NCBI GenBank assembly: GCA_023250815.1
Contig: JAHEZZ010000003.1
Location: 1 to 40,815 of the forward strand
Reading direction: 5' to 3'
DNA length: 40,815 nt
Origin: Bdellovibrionales bacterium
GTDB taxonomy: Bacteria; Bdellovibrionota; Bacteriovoracia; Bacteriovoracales; Bacteriovoracaceae
Each line of letters opens with the position of its first letter. Positions within the stretch are counted from its first letter, which is position 1. Below, in pieces: positions 8,078 through 17,323 of the stretch. The notes below the pieces were generated by a model. That model was not told the DNA's origin. It made no database searches and was given only the letters and a program-made list of their open reading frames with translations. Position numbers and translations under genes: made by a program.

Positions 8078-9956
8078 ACTTGCTCTACAGTTTAAAAAAG
8101 CATTTCAGAATCTTTCAAGGTTTTACCCTTTTATTTTTGTTTCATCGTTTATCATTTTAATATTTCAATACAGCTTTCCCTCAATTGAGGCAGTCTTTTA
8201 CGATTTTAGAATTAAATATGATTTTGGAATTAAGCAATCACCCGAGACGGTTTTAGTTATAATGGATGAGGAAAGTGATGAGTTTTTGGGAGAAAAGTAT
8301 CCTTATACCTATTCAAGTCATCTGAAGGCAATGGAGAAGATTGCAAAAGATGGCCCAGCTATTATAAATTATTTTGTTTCTTTCTTGCCTCCGGAAAATA
8401 TCGAAGAATCGACAAGCTTGAGTAAGTTTAAAGATAAAATTAATGATTATAAAAACAGTGGTGGTGGATTTCGCTTTGCAACCGATGTAGACACCTGGGG
8501 AGAGCAACTTCCACCTTCTGCATTGGCGGATACAGGGCATTCCCTTGCTATTATCAATGTGGATAATGCATCTTTTTCAAAAGATGACATTTCCAGACGT
8601 GCAGTTTTGACAATCTCGGGAGAAAATTCTTTACACCTTTGGACTGCAAATAAATATCGAGAAATAAAAAAGAGACCACCAATTGTTAACAAAGATATTT
8701 GGGGAGCTTATTATTTGCGGGAAGCCGATGCACTTTTTTTTCTTTTTAGATACGCTGTAAATCCTCATGATAAAAATTCTGTGGTTAAATCAATTCCTTT
8801 CCATCGGGTTTTGGTTGGCAATTTCCCAGAGGGGTATTTTAAAAACAAAATAGTACTAGTGGGGTCAGCATTTACGTCGAATGCCAATGATTTTGCCCTC
8901 ACGCCATTTTCTAAAGATGAAATAAAGGTGCCCAAATTATTTATCCATTCTCAAATTATTAATTCCCTAATACAAGAAAAAACAGTTTTGCAGGTAAGCA
9001 AAACGATTTCTTTTTTATTTTGTCTTTTTATTTCAATAATTTTATCAATTTATATTTTAAAAAATAATCCAAGCCATGGACTTGTCATCACGGTATCCGT
9101 TATGGGCGTAGTTTTTCTTATCTCTTATTTTGTATTTTGTATTTTTGGGGTATGGATTTATTTAACACAAATTATTTTAACAATTTTTGCGACATACTAT
9201 ATTTGGGTTCCCTTTAGGGCGATTGAGGAATATCAGCAAAGATTTGCCATAGAGGAAGAGTCAAAAATTCTAAAACAGGTGGAAAGCTTAAAACAAAACT
9301 TTATTTCATTAATGAGTCATGATTTAAAAACACCGGTTGCTAGAATCGCAGGGATTGTGGATGTTTTAATGAGATTTGATATTCAAGAAAATGCCAAAAT
9401 TGAATTGAAAAAAATAACAGATTCAACGAAAGAGCTTAATAAATTTATAACTTCAATTTTAGATCTTACAAAAATTGAATCGAGAAATTTGTCTCTTAAT
9501 TTAGTTTCAAAAGATATTAATATGGTTATCAAGTCTGTCATTGACGATCTTCACCATGACGCTTCTTTGAAAGATATAAAAATTAAAGATGACCTATCTC
9601 CACTTTACCCAATTCAAATTGATATTGTTTTGATCAAAAGAGTAATTTCTAATCTTGTTGAAAATGCTATTAAATACTCAGGAAGTGGAACTGAAATTTA
9701 TTTAAAAAGCTGGGACGATGCTCAGTCTGTATATGTTCAAATTGATGACACCGGGATTGGAATCCCGGAAGAAGACATAAGACATATTTTCGACAAGTTC
9801 TATCGGGTATTAAATGACAATACTCACGCCATAAAGGGCTCAGGACTTGGGTTATATTTAGTAAAATATTTTGTTGAGTTACATGGTGCTACAATTACAG
9901 CTAATTCAAAGATTGGCGAAGGCACATCTTTCTTAATAACATTTAAGAATAGATAA
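8058..9956 (+). CDS. CHASE2-domain sensor histidine kinase
   Basis: Membrane two-component sensor, 632 aa. One N-terminal membrane segment (about 24-42) is followed by an extracytoplasmic CHASE2 domain (about 45-305), with typical EAVFYDFRIKY and IVLVGSAFTSNANDFALTPF segments. Three membrane segments follow near 312-385. The cytoplasmic kinase begins with HisKA (SHDLKTPVARIAGI, phospho-acceptor His421). HATPase boxes: NLVENAIKYS, DDTGIGIPEEDIRHIF, GSGLGLYLVK. All catalytic boxes are intact. The next gene, 10 bases on, is an NtrC-type regulator and the obvious partner. The signal sensed is unknown; the coupled M48-like protein and the lspA/lgt genes point to the envelope. Confidence 0.92.
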   Translation: MKHLITKLALQFKKAFQNLSRFYPFIFVSSFIILIFQYSFPSIEAVFYDFRIKYDFGIKQSPETVLVIMDEESDEFLGEKYPYTYSSHLKAMEKIAKDGPAIINYFVSFLPPENIEESTSLSKFKDKINDYKNSGGGFRFATDVDTWGEQLPPSALADTGHSLAIINVDNASFSKDDISRRAVLTISGENSLHLWTANKYREIKKRPPIVNKDIWGAYYLREADALFFLFRYAVNPHDKNSVVKSIPFHRVLVGNFPEGYFKNKIVLVGSAFTSNANDFALTPFSKDEIKVPKLFIHSQIINSLIQEKTVLQVSKTISFLFCLFISIILSIYILKNNPSHGLVITVSVMGVVFLISYFVFCIFGVWIYLTQIILTIFATYYIWVPFRAIEEYQQRFAIEEESKILKQVESLKQNFISLMSHDLKTPVARIAGIVDVLMRFDIQENAKIELKKITDSTKELNKFITSILDLTKIESRNLSLNLVSKDINMVIKSVIDDLHHDASLKDIKIKDDLSPLYPIQIDIVLIKRVISNLVENAIKYSGSGTEIYLKSWDDAQSVYVQIDDTGIGIPEEDIRHIFDKFYRVLNDNTHAIKGSGLGLYLVKYFVELHGATITANSKIGEGTSFLITFKNR

Positions 9957-9966
9957 GGGGGATTTG

Positions 9967-11448
9967 ATGAATAGAGTTTTGGTAGTAGATGATGATCAGG
10001 TGCTTAGAGATTCTGTTAAAAGTTCTCTTGAATATCATAATTTTGTAGTGGACACCGCTTCAAATGGAAAAGAAGCACTATCGGCAATTTATAAAGAAAA
10101 ATACGATTTGGTACTGATGGATGTCAACATGCCAGAAATGAATGGCATGCAAGCATTGGTTGAAATTAAAAAATATGATCCTTCAATTATTGTTTTGATT
10201 TTAACTGCATATTCAAATGTTGGAGATGCTGTTAAGGCGGTAAAAGAGGGCGCTTATAATTATTTGGAAAAACCAATTACCTCTGAAAACCTTGCGGCCC
10301 TAATTAAACGGGCCCTAAAGGCAAGGTCCTTAGTTGAAACCTCAGCTTTTTCTGCGCCTTCTCTTTCTTTGGGAAAAACGACAGATGATAAATTTGTTGG
10401 CGAATCTGATGTTATGAAAAAAGTCTTTGGCGTGATCATGCGCTTGGCCCAGGTTAACACACCAGTTCTTATTCGAGGTGAATCAGGCACAGGGAAAGAG
10501 CTTGTGGCAAAAGCGATTCATTACAATGGGCCCAGAAAAGATGAAAAGTTTGTGACCATTAACTTGGCGGCAGTTCCTGATAATTTAATCGAATCTGAAT
10601 TATTTGGACATGAAAAGGGGGCCTTTACAGGAGCAACTGAAAGAAAAATTGGAAAATTTCAATTTGCTGATGGTGGAACAATTTTTTTGGATGAAATTGG
10701 CGACGTTACTCCACCCATGCAAGTAAAACTTCTTCGGGTCTTACAGGAAAAAACTTTCACCCCAGTGGGTTCTAACCGCGATGTTAAGGTTGATGTTAGG
10801 ATAATTGCAGCTTCTCATAAGCCATTTGAAGAGATGATTAAAGCGGGAACCTTTCGAGAAGACTTGTTTTATCGTTTAAATGTTCTTCCTGTTTATTTGC
10901 CACCAGTAAGGGAAAGGGTTTTAGATATACCTCACCTGATTGGATATTATGTTAAATATTTTAACAACGTTCACAATCTCAACATTGTTGGACCGACGGT
11001 TGAGGCCATGAAGCTTCTTTCTGTATATGCATGGCCGGGAAATATTCGCGAGCTTAGAAATGTGATTGAGCATGCATTTATTATTGAATCGACTGATTAT
11101 ATTCAGGCCAGCTCTCTTCCCGAGTCAGTGAAGAGAGGTTCAAAGATTATTTCCAAACAAGTTGAAGAAGACGAGTTGATTGATTTTGAAGGGATTAAAG
11201 ATTCTGTTTTGGATGGAGAAAAGAATGCATCTGATTCAAAAGGATATGATTTTTCTTTTGCGGCAATTAGTGAAAGTAATTTGGATTTTCAATTTGCGAA
11301 AGATTGTTTTGAAAAAGAATTTATTGTCTATGCTTTAAAGCTAAATAGGGGAAAAATTAATCAAACGGCCCTCAAGGCAAACATTCCCAAAAAAACACTT
11401 TTGAGGAAAATTGAAAAATATTCGATAAATCCAAAGGAATATTACTAG
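9967..11448 (+). CDS. NtrC-family sigma-54-dependent response regulator
   Basis: Receiver domain (1-120) with acidic pocket VVDDDQ and phospho-acceptor Asp52 (VLMDVNMPEMNG). AAA+ domain: Walker A GESGTGKE from residue 171, sigma-54 contact loop GAFTGA at 218-223, Walker B TIFLDEIGDV, arginine finger region REDLFYRLNVLP. The C-terminal Fis-type helix-turn-helix (LKLNRGKINQTALKANIPKKTLLRKI) binds DNA. The ATG at 9967 is chosen because AAGGGG lies 6 bases upstream; a TTG at 9964 is less likely. It should activate sigma-54 promoters when phosphorylated by the upstream CHASE2 kinase. Targets are unknown; a sigma-54-like element precedes flgF in this window. Confidence 0.93.
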   Translation: MNRVLVVDDDQVLRDSVKSSLEYHNFVVDTASNGKEALSAIYKEKYDLVLMDVNMPEMNGMQALVEIKKYDPSIIVLILTAYSNVGDAVKAVKEGAYNYLEKPITSENLAALIKRALKARSLVETSAFSAPSLSLGKTTDDKFVGESDVMKKVFGVIMRLAQVNTPVLIRGESGTGKELVAKAIHYNGPRKDEKFVTINLAAVPDNLIESELFGHEKGAFTGATERKIGKFQFADGGTIFLDEIGDVTPPMQVKLLRVLQEKTFTPVGSNRDVKVDVRIIAASHKPFEEMIKAGTFREDLFYRLNVLPVYLPPVRERVLDIPHLIGYYVKYFNNVHNLNIVGPTVEAMKLLSVYAWPGNIRELRNVIEHAFIIESTDYIQASSLPESVKRGSKIISKQVEEDELIDFEGIKDSVLDGEKNASDSKGYDFSFAAISESNLDFQFAKDCFEKEFIVYALKLNRGKINQTALKANIPKKTLLRKIEKYSINPKEYY

Positions 11449-11456
11449 GAAATTGA

Positions 11457-11957
11457 ATGAAAAATATTTGGGCTTGTTCTATTATTGGCTCTTTTATTAT
11501 TATTGTTGATCAAATCACAAAAGCAGTTATTCAAGATAAATTGTACTTGGGACAGTCGATCAAAGTTATCGACGGATTTTTTAACATTACATATGTAAAA
11601 AACCCTGGAGCTGCTTTTGGCTTTATGGCAGGGGCAAATGAACCGGTAAGAAAGTTTTTGTTTTTACTTATTCCCGTTTTTGCTTGCTTTTGGCTTTTGT
11701 ATTTGATTTGGGGTGTTCGCAATAAAAATAAATTGTTGTGCTTTGCTTATTCTATGATTTTGTCCGGGGCGATCGGAAATTTAATAGATCGTTTTTCTTT
11801 GGGGTATGTGGTGGACTTTTTAGAATTTTATCTAGGGAAATCATATTTTCCAGCGTTTAATGTTGCGGATAGCTCAATTAGTGTTGCTGCTGGGCTTTTG
11901 GTTATAGATTTTTTAATAGAATTTAAGAATAAAAAAAATGCTACCAATTCTATTTGA
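11457..11957 (+). CDS. lspA: Signal peptidase II (prolipoprotein)
   Basis: Inner-membrane aspartic protease that removes the signal peptide from diacylglyceryl-modified prolipoproteins. 166 aa, four membrane segments. The catalytic pair is Asp111 in GNLIDR and Asp138 in FNVADS; the VKNPGAAFG motif is present. It lies 8 bases after the NtrC-type gene and overlaps lgt by 20 bases, so the two consecutive lipoprotein-maturation enzymes are co-translated in reverse order of their reactions. Many lipobox proteins in this window would be substrates. Confidence 0.95.
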   Translation: MKNIWACSIIGSFIIIVDQITKAVIQDKLYLGQSIKVIDGFFNITYVKNPGAAFGFMAGANEPVRKFLFLLIPVFACFWLLYLIWGVRNKNKLLCFAYSMILSGAIGNLIDRFSLGYVVDFLEFYLGKSYFPAFNVADSSISVAAGLLVIDFLIEFKNKKNATNSI

Positions 11958-12675
11958 GGCTTTTGGCCTTAAAATTTTTTCTTATCCTTTGATGATCGGA
12001 CTTTGTACAGGCCTTGGCCTGACTTTACTTAATTCATTAAGAGAGACTAACAAAATAACCACAAAATATTATTATTCTTTTTTGGGAGGAGTTTTGTTTT
12101 TTGCCTGGTTTGGAGCAAAGGTTTTTTTTCTATGTTTCTCAAAGATTGAAAATAGTTCTAAATATTTACTTAATTCTAACTTTTGGATGGGTGGTGGCTT
12201 TGTTTTTTACGGAGGGCTGATTTTTGCAACTCTTTACGCTTTGTTCTTCATTTTTGTTTTAAAGAAATTTAAATGGGAAGAGGGAAAATATCTTTTGCCT
12301 GTTTTAACGATTTCCCACGGAGTCGGTCGATTTGGTTGTGTCCTTGCAGGTTGTTGTTTTGGATCTCAAACTGATTTTATTTTGTCTATAAATCATAGAC
12401 ATCCGGTGCAGCTTTATGAGGGGATTATTTTAATTATTTTTGGAATTTACTTTTTTAAAACAATAGATAAATTAGATACTCTAAAATCATTAATATTGTA
12501 TTTAATTTTTTATTCTATTTTACGTTTTAATATGGAATTTTTGCGAGATGATTTAATACGCGGAACACTTTTTGGATTAAGCACATCGCAAACTATTTCA
12601 ACTTTACTTTTTTTGTTGGGTATAATTCTTTATATATACCAATCCCTTTACTTGAAAAGAAAATCACTTTCCTAA
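11938..12675 (+). CDS. lgt: Prolipoprotein diacylglyceryl transferase
   Basis: Transfers diacylglycerol from phosphatidylglycerol to the lipobox cysteine in the inner membrane, the first step of lipoprotein maturation. 245 aa with about seven membrane segments. Signature HGVGRFGCVLAGCCFG near residues 127-142 and HPVQLYEG near 154-161. The GCC-containing signature is the variant form without the longer proteobacterial loop, so the protein is slightly shorter than E. coli Lgt. It overlaps lspA by 20 bases, and its 3' end overlaps the convergent ferredoxin gene by 12 bases. Confidence 0.92.
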   Translation: MLPILFEAFGLKIFSYPLMIGLCTGLGLTLLNSLRETNKITTKYYYSFLGGVLFFAWFGAKVFFLCFSKIENSSKYLLNSNFWMGGGFVFYGGLIFATLYALFFIFVLKKFKWEEGKYLLPVLTISHGVGRFGCVLAGCCFGSQTDFILSINHRHPVQLYEGIILIIFGIYFFKTIDKLDTLKSLILYLIFYSILRFNMEFLRDDLIRGTLFGLSTSQTISTLLFLLGIILYIYQSLYLKRKSLS

Positions 12676-13062
12676 CACTGTAGATTTTTCTGTCATAAGC
12701 TTTAGTTTTTCTTCGGTTATATAAAGCTCAGATTTTTCAGTTTCTCCTGACCAGGCAGTAAAGGCATCGTCGTGGTGATACATTGTTATTGTTTCCCATG
12801 GGCAATCTTGAGAACAGTTTTGGCAACCGATGCAGCGAGCGAGATCAATTTCAACGACCTGTTGAAAGCTGGGATTTTCAGGGTTGGGCCCTGGTACAAG
12901 TTCTATTGAATCAACAGGACAGCCGGCAATACAAACTTCACAGCCGGTACAACCACTCTGATGAACAACGGCCAAAAGTTTTGGAGGTTTTTTTCCTTTT
13001 CTGAGAGGTTTTAGGCGCGCTGTGTGAAAGGTGTTTTCAATAAATTTATTTTCTGTGCTCAC
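12664..13062 (-). CDS. 2x[4Fe-4S] ferredoxin-type protein
   Basis: 132 aa with two complete cluster motifs, CTGCEVCIAGCPVDSIEL and CIGCQNCSQDCPWETI, about 30 residues apart. A basic N-terminal arm (RLKPLRKGKKPPK) and a C-terminal tail of about 40 residues (Ser/Glu/Lys) flank the core. It is probably an electron carrier for an unidentified oxidoreductase. The start is GTG at 13062, supported by AGGAG 6 bases upstream. It is transcribed away from icmF. Its 3' end overlaps lgt by 12 bases. It is longer than the ferredoxin at 4408, and the two are not close copies. Confidence 0.85.
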   Translation of the reverse strand: MSTENKFIENTFHTARLKPLRKGKKPPKLLAVVHQSGCTGCEVCIAGCPVDSIELVPGPNPENPSFQQVVEIDLARCIGCQNCSQDCPWETITMYHHDDAFTAWSGETEKSELYITEEKLKLMTEKSTVLGK

Positions 13063-13130
13063 TCTTGACTCCTAAATATATTCTAAATTTAGTAACACTA
13101 GTTTCAAACATCAAGTAGAATATGCATAAT

Positions 13131-13159
13131 TTTACAAGAAGCTGATTTATACTTATAAC
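13131..13159 (+). promoter_or_regulatory. Sigma-70-type promoter of icmF
   Basis: TTTACA at 13131-13136, a 17-base spacer and TATAAC at 13154-13159, each one base from consensus. It lies about 57 bases before the icmF ATG, which has AGGGG 6 bases upstream. No cobalamin-riboswitch-like structure could be recognised in the short leader. Confidence 0.6.
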
Positions 13160-13216
13160 CATTAGATCTTATCAAGCATTATTACCCTATGTTCAATTTA
13201 TTTTTAGGGGTTTTTT

Positions 13217-16200
13217 ATGCCACGTCTTAGATTTGTAACTGCGGCCGGCCTTTTTGATGGGCATGACGTTTCGATTAACATTATCCGTAGAATGCTACAA
13301 GAAAGAGGCGTAGAAGTTATTCATTTGGGGCACAACCGTTCATGCTTGGAAGTAGTCAATGCGGTATTGCAAGAAGACGCTCATGCTGTCGCCATTAGTT
13401 CTTATCAGGGCGGTCATAATGAATATTTTTTATACATAAAAGAGCTTTTAGATAAACAAGGTGCAACTGATGTTCGTATTTTTGGCGGAGGTGGGGGGGT
13501 TATAACTAAGAATGAAATTATTTCTCTGCAAGAAAAGGGAATCACAAAGATATATTCTCCAGAAGATGGAATGAAATTAGGACTTGAGGGAATTATCGAT
13601 GACATGATAACAAAAACTAATTACTCCACAATTCAAAACTACAAGTATGCTCCTTTAAAAATATCCAGCGATCTTTTTCAAGTGGCCAAAACCATCAGCT
13701 ACATAGAAGAAAATGGCAAATTGCCAGAGAATAATTTAGTTAAAAATAAAAATTGCCAGGTCCTTGGTGTCACTGGAACCGGTGGTGCTGGAAAATCGTC
13801 ACTCATTGATGAGCTTCTTCTTCGCTTTAAACATTTTCACCCTGAACTTAAAGTTGCATTAATTTCAGTGGACCCAACTAAGAAAAAAAATCAAGGTGCT
13901 TTGCTTGGAGATCGTATTAGACTTGGAGCTGCAAAATATCCTAATTTTTACATCAGGTCATTGGCCACCAGAGAGTCTGGCAATGAACTTAGCCCTCATA
14001 TTAATTTAGTTTTAGAATATTTGAAGTCGCTTGATTTTAACATGATCTTGGTGGAGACCTCGGGGATAGGCCAAGCTTCTGATGCGATCACAAAAGTTTC
14101 CAACAAATGTTTATATGTGATGACTCCAGAATATGGTGCCCAGACTCAGTTAGAAAAAATTGAAATGCTAGATGCTGCTAGCTATGTTGTGCTTAATAAA
14201 TTTGAAAGACAGAGATCAGAAGACGCACTAAGAGATATTAGGAAACAATATAAAAGAAATAAAAAAATTTTTGATAAAAATGAAAATGACGAACATCTTC
14301 CTATTTTTGGAACAGTGGCTTCCCATTTTAATGATCCAGGAGTGAACGATCTTTATTATAATATTTGCCAAGATTTTAATTTGGGTGTGGAGAGTTTAAA
14401 TGGAGTTGTTCGCTCCCGTTGTTCGAAGGCCAAGGGTCAAATTGTTCCAATAGAGAAACAGAATTACTTAAGGGAAATTTCTCAAATTTGCAAAGACTAT
14501 AATAGGCGAGCAATACAAAAATCTTCTGAAATTAAAAAACTTGAAGCGATGAAAATTGTCAAAGAAATTATTCAAGAGGAATCAATTGATAAAGAAATTA
14601 AAAAGTTATGCGATTCAATTGGAACCGATGCCCTTTTAGAACTAGATATTGGCAAAGAGAAGATTAATTATTTAAAGCAAGATGAATTTAATTACATGGC
14701 ACGAGATAAAAAGATTACGATCAAAACAAAATACACTAGTTTGAGTGGAATAAGTATTTCCAAGGTTGCAGTCCCTCATTTCTCAAGTGACTGTGATTTT
14801 TATAAGTTTATTAAACTACAAAATATACCAGGGGAGTTTCCTTTTAGCGCTGGGATTTTTCCTTTTCGGCGAAATGATGAAGACCCCAAAAGGATGTTTG
14901 CGGGAGAGGGTGGCCCAGTTAGAACAAATTCAAGATTTCATTTTCTGTCGAAGGATGATCATGCTAAGCGATTATCGACGGCCTTTGATTCAGTGACTCT
15001 TTATGGACAAGATCCAGATCATAGACCAGATATTTTTGGAAAGATTGGGGAGTCGGGAGTTAGTATTGCGACAGTAGAGGACATGGAGGATCTTTATAGA
15101 GGGTTTAAACTAACAGATAATTCCACCTCCGTCTCAATGACAATCAATGGGCCAGCACCAATTATTTTGGCAATGTTTATGAATGTGGCGCTAAGGCAAG
15201 AACTGGGAAAAAAAGAAATATACACTTCAGAAGAAATAAAAGGTGTACTTCAAAAAGTAAGGGGAACTGTTCAGGCCGATATTTTAAAAGAAGATCAAGC
15301 ACAAAATACTTGTATTTTCTCTCTTCCTTTTGCTCTAAAGATGATGGGTGATATTCAAGAATACTTTTCACAGAATAAAATTAAAAATTATTATACTGTT
15401 TCAATAAGTGGTTATCACATTGCGGAGGCCGGTGCAAACCCAATCACTCAACTTGCTTTTACTTTAGCGAATGGCTTCACCTATGTGGAGTATTATTTAA
15501 GTCGAGGTATTTTGATTAATGATTTTTGCGAAAACCTTTCATTCTTTTTTAGCAATGGTCTTGATCCTGAGTATACAGTTATTGGCAGAGTGGCCAGAAA
15601 GATTTGGGCAGTTGTTTTAAAATATAAATATAATGCTAACTTTAAATCTCAAAAATTTAAATATCATGTTCAAACTTCTGGTCGTTCTCTTCATGCTCAA
15701 GAAATTGATTTTAACGATATTAGGACGACGCTGCAGGCATTTATAGCCTTAAGTGATAACTGTAATTCTCTTCATACTAATGCATTTGATGAAGCAATCA
15801 CAACTCCCACAGTGGATTCTGTTAGAAGAGCAATGGCAATTCAAATGATTATTAATAAAGAATTCGGATTAAGCAAAACGGACAATGCTCTTCAGGGATA
15901 CTTCATTGTGGATGAATTAAGTGAATGGGTTGAAGGCGCAGTGCTCGAAGAGTTTGAAAGAATTTCTGATAAGGGCGGAGTTCTAGGTGCCATGGAAAGC
16001 ATGTATCAAAGGTCTAAAATACAAGACGAGTCGATTTATTATGAAAATCTGAAAGACTCAGGAAAATTGCCAATTGTTGGAGTAAATACTTATCTTCCTG
16101 ATAAAAATGAAGAACAAAAAGCCCCAGAGGTTCAGCTTACTCGGGCATCTTATAAAGAAAAAGAAGAACAAATAACCAGATTAAATAATTTTAAAGAAAA

Positions 16201-16363
16201 AAATTTAAAAAGTTCAAAAGATTATTTAAAAAGGCTTAAAGAAGTTGCTGTTAGCAATGGAAATATTTTTGAAGAACTACTTACGACAGTGAGATATTGC
16301 TCGCTTGGAGAGATTACTAACTCTCTTTTTGAAATCGGCGGTGAATACCGACGAAGCGTATAA
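13217..16363 (+). CDS. icmF: Fused isobutyryl-CoA mutase IcmF
   Basis: Adenosylcobalamin-dependent acyl-CoA mutase fused with its G-protein chaperone. Domains: N-terminal B12 domain (about 1-140) with LFDGHDVSINIIRRML (His16 is the lower cobalt ligand); MeaI-type GTPase (about 175-420) with P-loop GTGGAGKSS at 187-195 and VSVDPT-like ISVDPTKKKNQGALLGDR; linker; mutase TIM barrel from about 535 (FPFSAGIFPFRRNDEDP, GEGGPVRTNSRF, VSMTINGPAPIILAMF). 1048 aa and this order are typical of IcmF, which interconverts isobutyryl-CoA and n-butyryl-CoA. Related fused mutases act on pivalyl- or isovaleryl-CoA, so the substrate is uncertain. The adenosyltransferase for its cofactor follows 8 bases later. 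Confidence 0.92.
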   Translation: MPRLRFVTAAGLFDGHDVSINIIRRMLQERGVEVIHLGHNRSCLEVVNAVLQEDAHAVAISSYQGGHNEYFLYIKELLDKQGATDVRIFGGGGGVITKNEIISLQEKGITKIYSPEDGMKLGLEGIIDDMITKTNYSTIQNYKYAPLKISSDLFQVAKTISYIEENGKLPENNLVKNKNCQVLGVTGTGGAGKSSLIDELLLRFKHFHPELKVALISVDPTKKKNQGALLGDRIRLGAAKYPNFYIRSLATRESGNELSPHINLVLEYLKSLDFNMILVETSGIGQASDAITKVSNKCLYVMTPEYGAQTQLEKIEMLDAASYVVLNKFERQRSEDALRDIRKQYKRNKKIFDKNENDEHLPIFGTVASHFNDPGVNDLYYNICQDFNLGVESLNGVVRSRCSKAKGQIVPIEKQNYLREISQICKDYNRRAIQKSSEIKKLEAMKIVKEIIQEESIDKEIKKLCDSIGTDALLELDIGKEKINYLKQDEFNYMARDKKITIKTKYTSLSGISISKVAVPHFSSDCDFYKFIKLQNIPGEFPFSAGIFPFRRNDEDPKRMFAGEGGPVRTNSRFHFLSKDDHAKRLSTAFDSVTLYGQDPDHRPDIFGKIGESGVSIATVEDMEDLYRGFKLTDNSTSVSMTINGPAPIILAMFMNVALRQELGKKEIYTSEEIKGVLQKVRGTVQADILKEDQAQNTCIFSLPFALKMMGDIQEYFSQNKIKNYYTVSISGYHIAEAGANPITQLAFTLANGFTYVEYYLSRGILINDFCENLSFFFSNGLDPEYTVIGRVARKIWAVVLKYKYNANFKSQKFKYHVQTSGRSLHAQEIDFNDIRTTLQAFIALSDNCNSLHTNAFDEAITTPTVDSVRRAMAIQMIINKEFGLSKTDNALQGYFIVDELSEWVEGAVLEEFERISDKGGVLGAMESMYQRSKIQDESIYYENLKDSGKLPIVGVNTYLPDKNEEQKAPEVQLTRASYKEKEEQITRLNNFKEKNLKSSKDYLKRLKEVAVSNGNIFEELLTTVRYCSLGEITNSLFEIGGEYRRSV

Positions 16364-16371
16364 GGGGAATT

Positions 16372-16941
16372 ATGGCCGAGAAAAAAACCAAAATATATAC
16401 CAAGAAAGGTGATGATGGTTTTACCTCACTGGTTGGTGGGCAACGGGTTCATAAGTCTGAACAGATGATTGAAAAATATGGGGAAGTAGATGAACTTAAT
16501 TCGCATATCGGGCTTCTTCTGTTTTATATGTCAGATAATGAAAAATTAAAAATATGTATAACTTGTCTTAAAAATATTCAAAATCGTTTATTTGATCTCG
16601 GAAGTAATTTGGCATCTCGATCCGAAGACCGGAGCAGATTTAAACTTCCCCAGATGAACGACAAAATGATAAAATCAATAGAGTCAGAAATAGATAGATT
16701 AGATAATGATTTGGCCCCTCTTAAAAACTTTATTCTTCCCGGTGGAAATTTGGCAGCGGCGCAAGCCCATATATGTAGGACAGTTTGTCGCAGGGTTGAG
16801 AGAGTAATTTTGAGGGGGGATAGTACATTATTACCACCGTTTTCATTAGAGTTTATTAATCGCTTGTCAGATTATTTATTTGTGTTAGCAAGATATTTGA
16901 ATCATATTGAAAATATTAATGAAGAGTTATGGGAACTTTGA
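16372..16941 (+). CDS. Cob(I)alamin adenosyltransferase, PduO type
   Basis: Makes adenosylcobalamin from cob(I)alamin and ATP, and can hand it directly to mutases. 189 aa. Visible: N-terminal ATP loop IYTKKGDDGFTSLVGGQRV, EKYGEVDELNSHIG, and the signature FILPGGNLAAAQAHICRTVCRRVER. AGGGG lies 5-6 bases upstream of the ATG. It sits 8 bases after icmF, whose cofactor it would supply; this context supports the function strongly. Confidence 0.94.
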   Translation: MAEKKTKIYTKKGDDGFTSLVGGQRVHKSEQMIEKYGEVDELNSHIGLLLFYMSDNEKLKICITCLKNIQNRLFDLGSNLASRSEDRSRFKLPQMNDKMIKSIESEIDRLDNDLAPLKNFILPGGNLAAAQAHICRTVCRRVERVILRGDSTLLPPFSLEFINRLSDYLFVLARYLNHIENINEELWEL

Positions 16942-16983
16942 TTTAAGCAATAAAACTAATTAATTCGGTAAATAGAGGTTTTT

Positions 16984-17310
16984 ATGATTATAGAAATTAC
17001 AGAAAAGGCCAAGGAATATATTTTAGGTACATATAAAAAAGATTGTGTTGAGATTACACGGCCCATTCGTCTAAAGGTTATTGGCGGAGGGTGCTCGGGA
17101 ATGTCGTATAAAATGGAATTTGGCGAAAAAACGGACAAAGACAATTTTTTAGAATTTGGCGATTTGAAAGTAGTCATAGATTTAAAATCGAGTATTTATC
17201 TTAAAGGTGTTACCCTTGATTATAAAGATGGTCTTGAGGGAAAGGGGATTGTATTTATAAATCCAAGTGCAAAAAACACCTGTGGTTGTGGGGAATCATT
17301 TTCTGTCTAG
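16984..17310 (+). CDS. IscA/ErpA (HesB)-type Fe-S carrier protein
   Basis: A-type iron-sulfur carrier, 108 aa. The three conserved cysteines are present: GGGCSGMSYKMEF and CGCGESFSV at the C-terminus. AGAGG precedes the ATG. The A-type carrier passes clusters to target apoproteins. The downstream gene encodes a YgfZ-type protein, which in E. coli supports certain Fe-S enzymes, so the pair is probably functional. Which subtype (IscA, ErpA, SufA) cannot be settled here. Confidence 0.9.
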   Translation: MIIEITEKAKEYILGTYKKDCVEITRPIRLKVIGGGCSGMSYKMEFGEKTDKDNFLEFGDLKVVIDLKSSIYLKGVTLDYKDGLEGKGIVFINPSAKNTCGCGESFSV

Positions 17311-17323
17311 CTATAAAAAATTT

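Noticed and set aside
13063-13216. Cobalamin riboswitch before icmF
   Set aside because: The leader after the predicted start is only about 50 bases and lacks the B12-box pattern; a riboswitch would need about 200 bases.
17267-17323. Upstream start of the YgfZ fusion at GTG 17267 inside the IscA gene
   Set aside because: The extra 19 residues carry no YgfZ homology and no ribosome site; the ATG at 17324 sits just before the conserved region.
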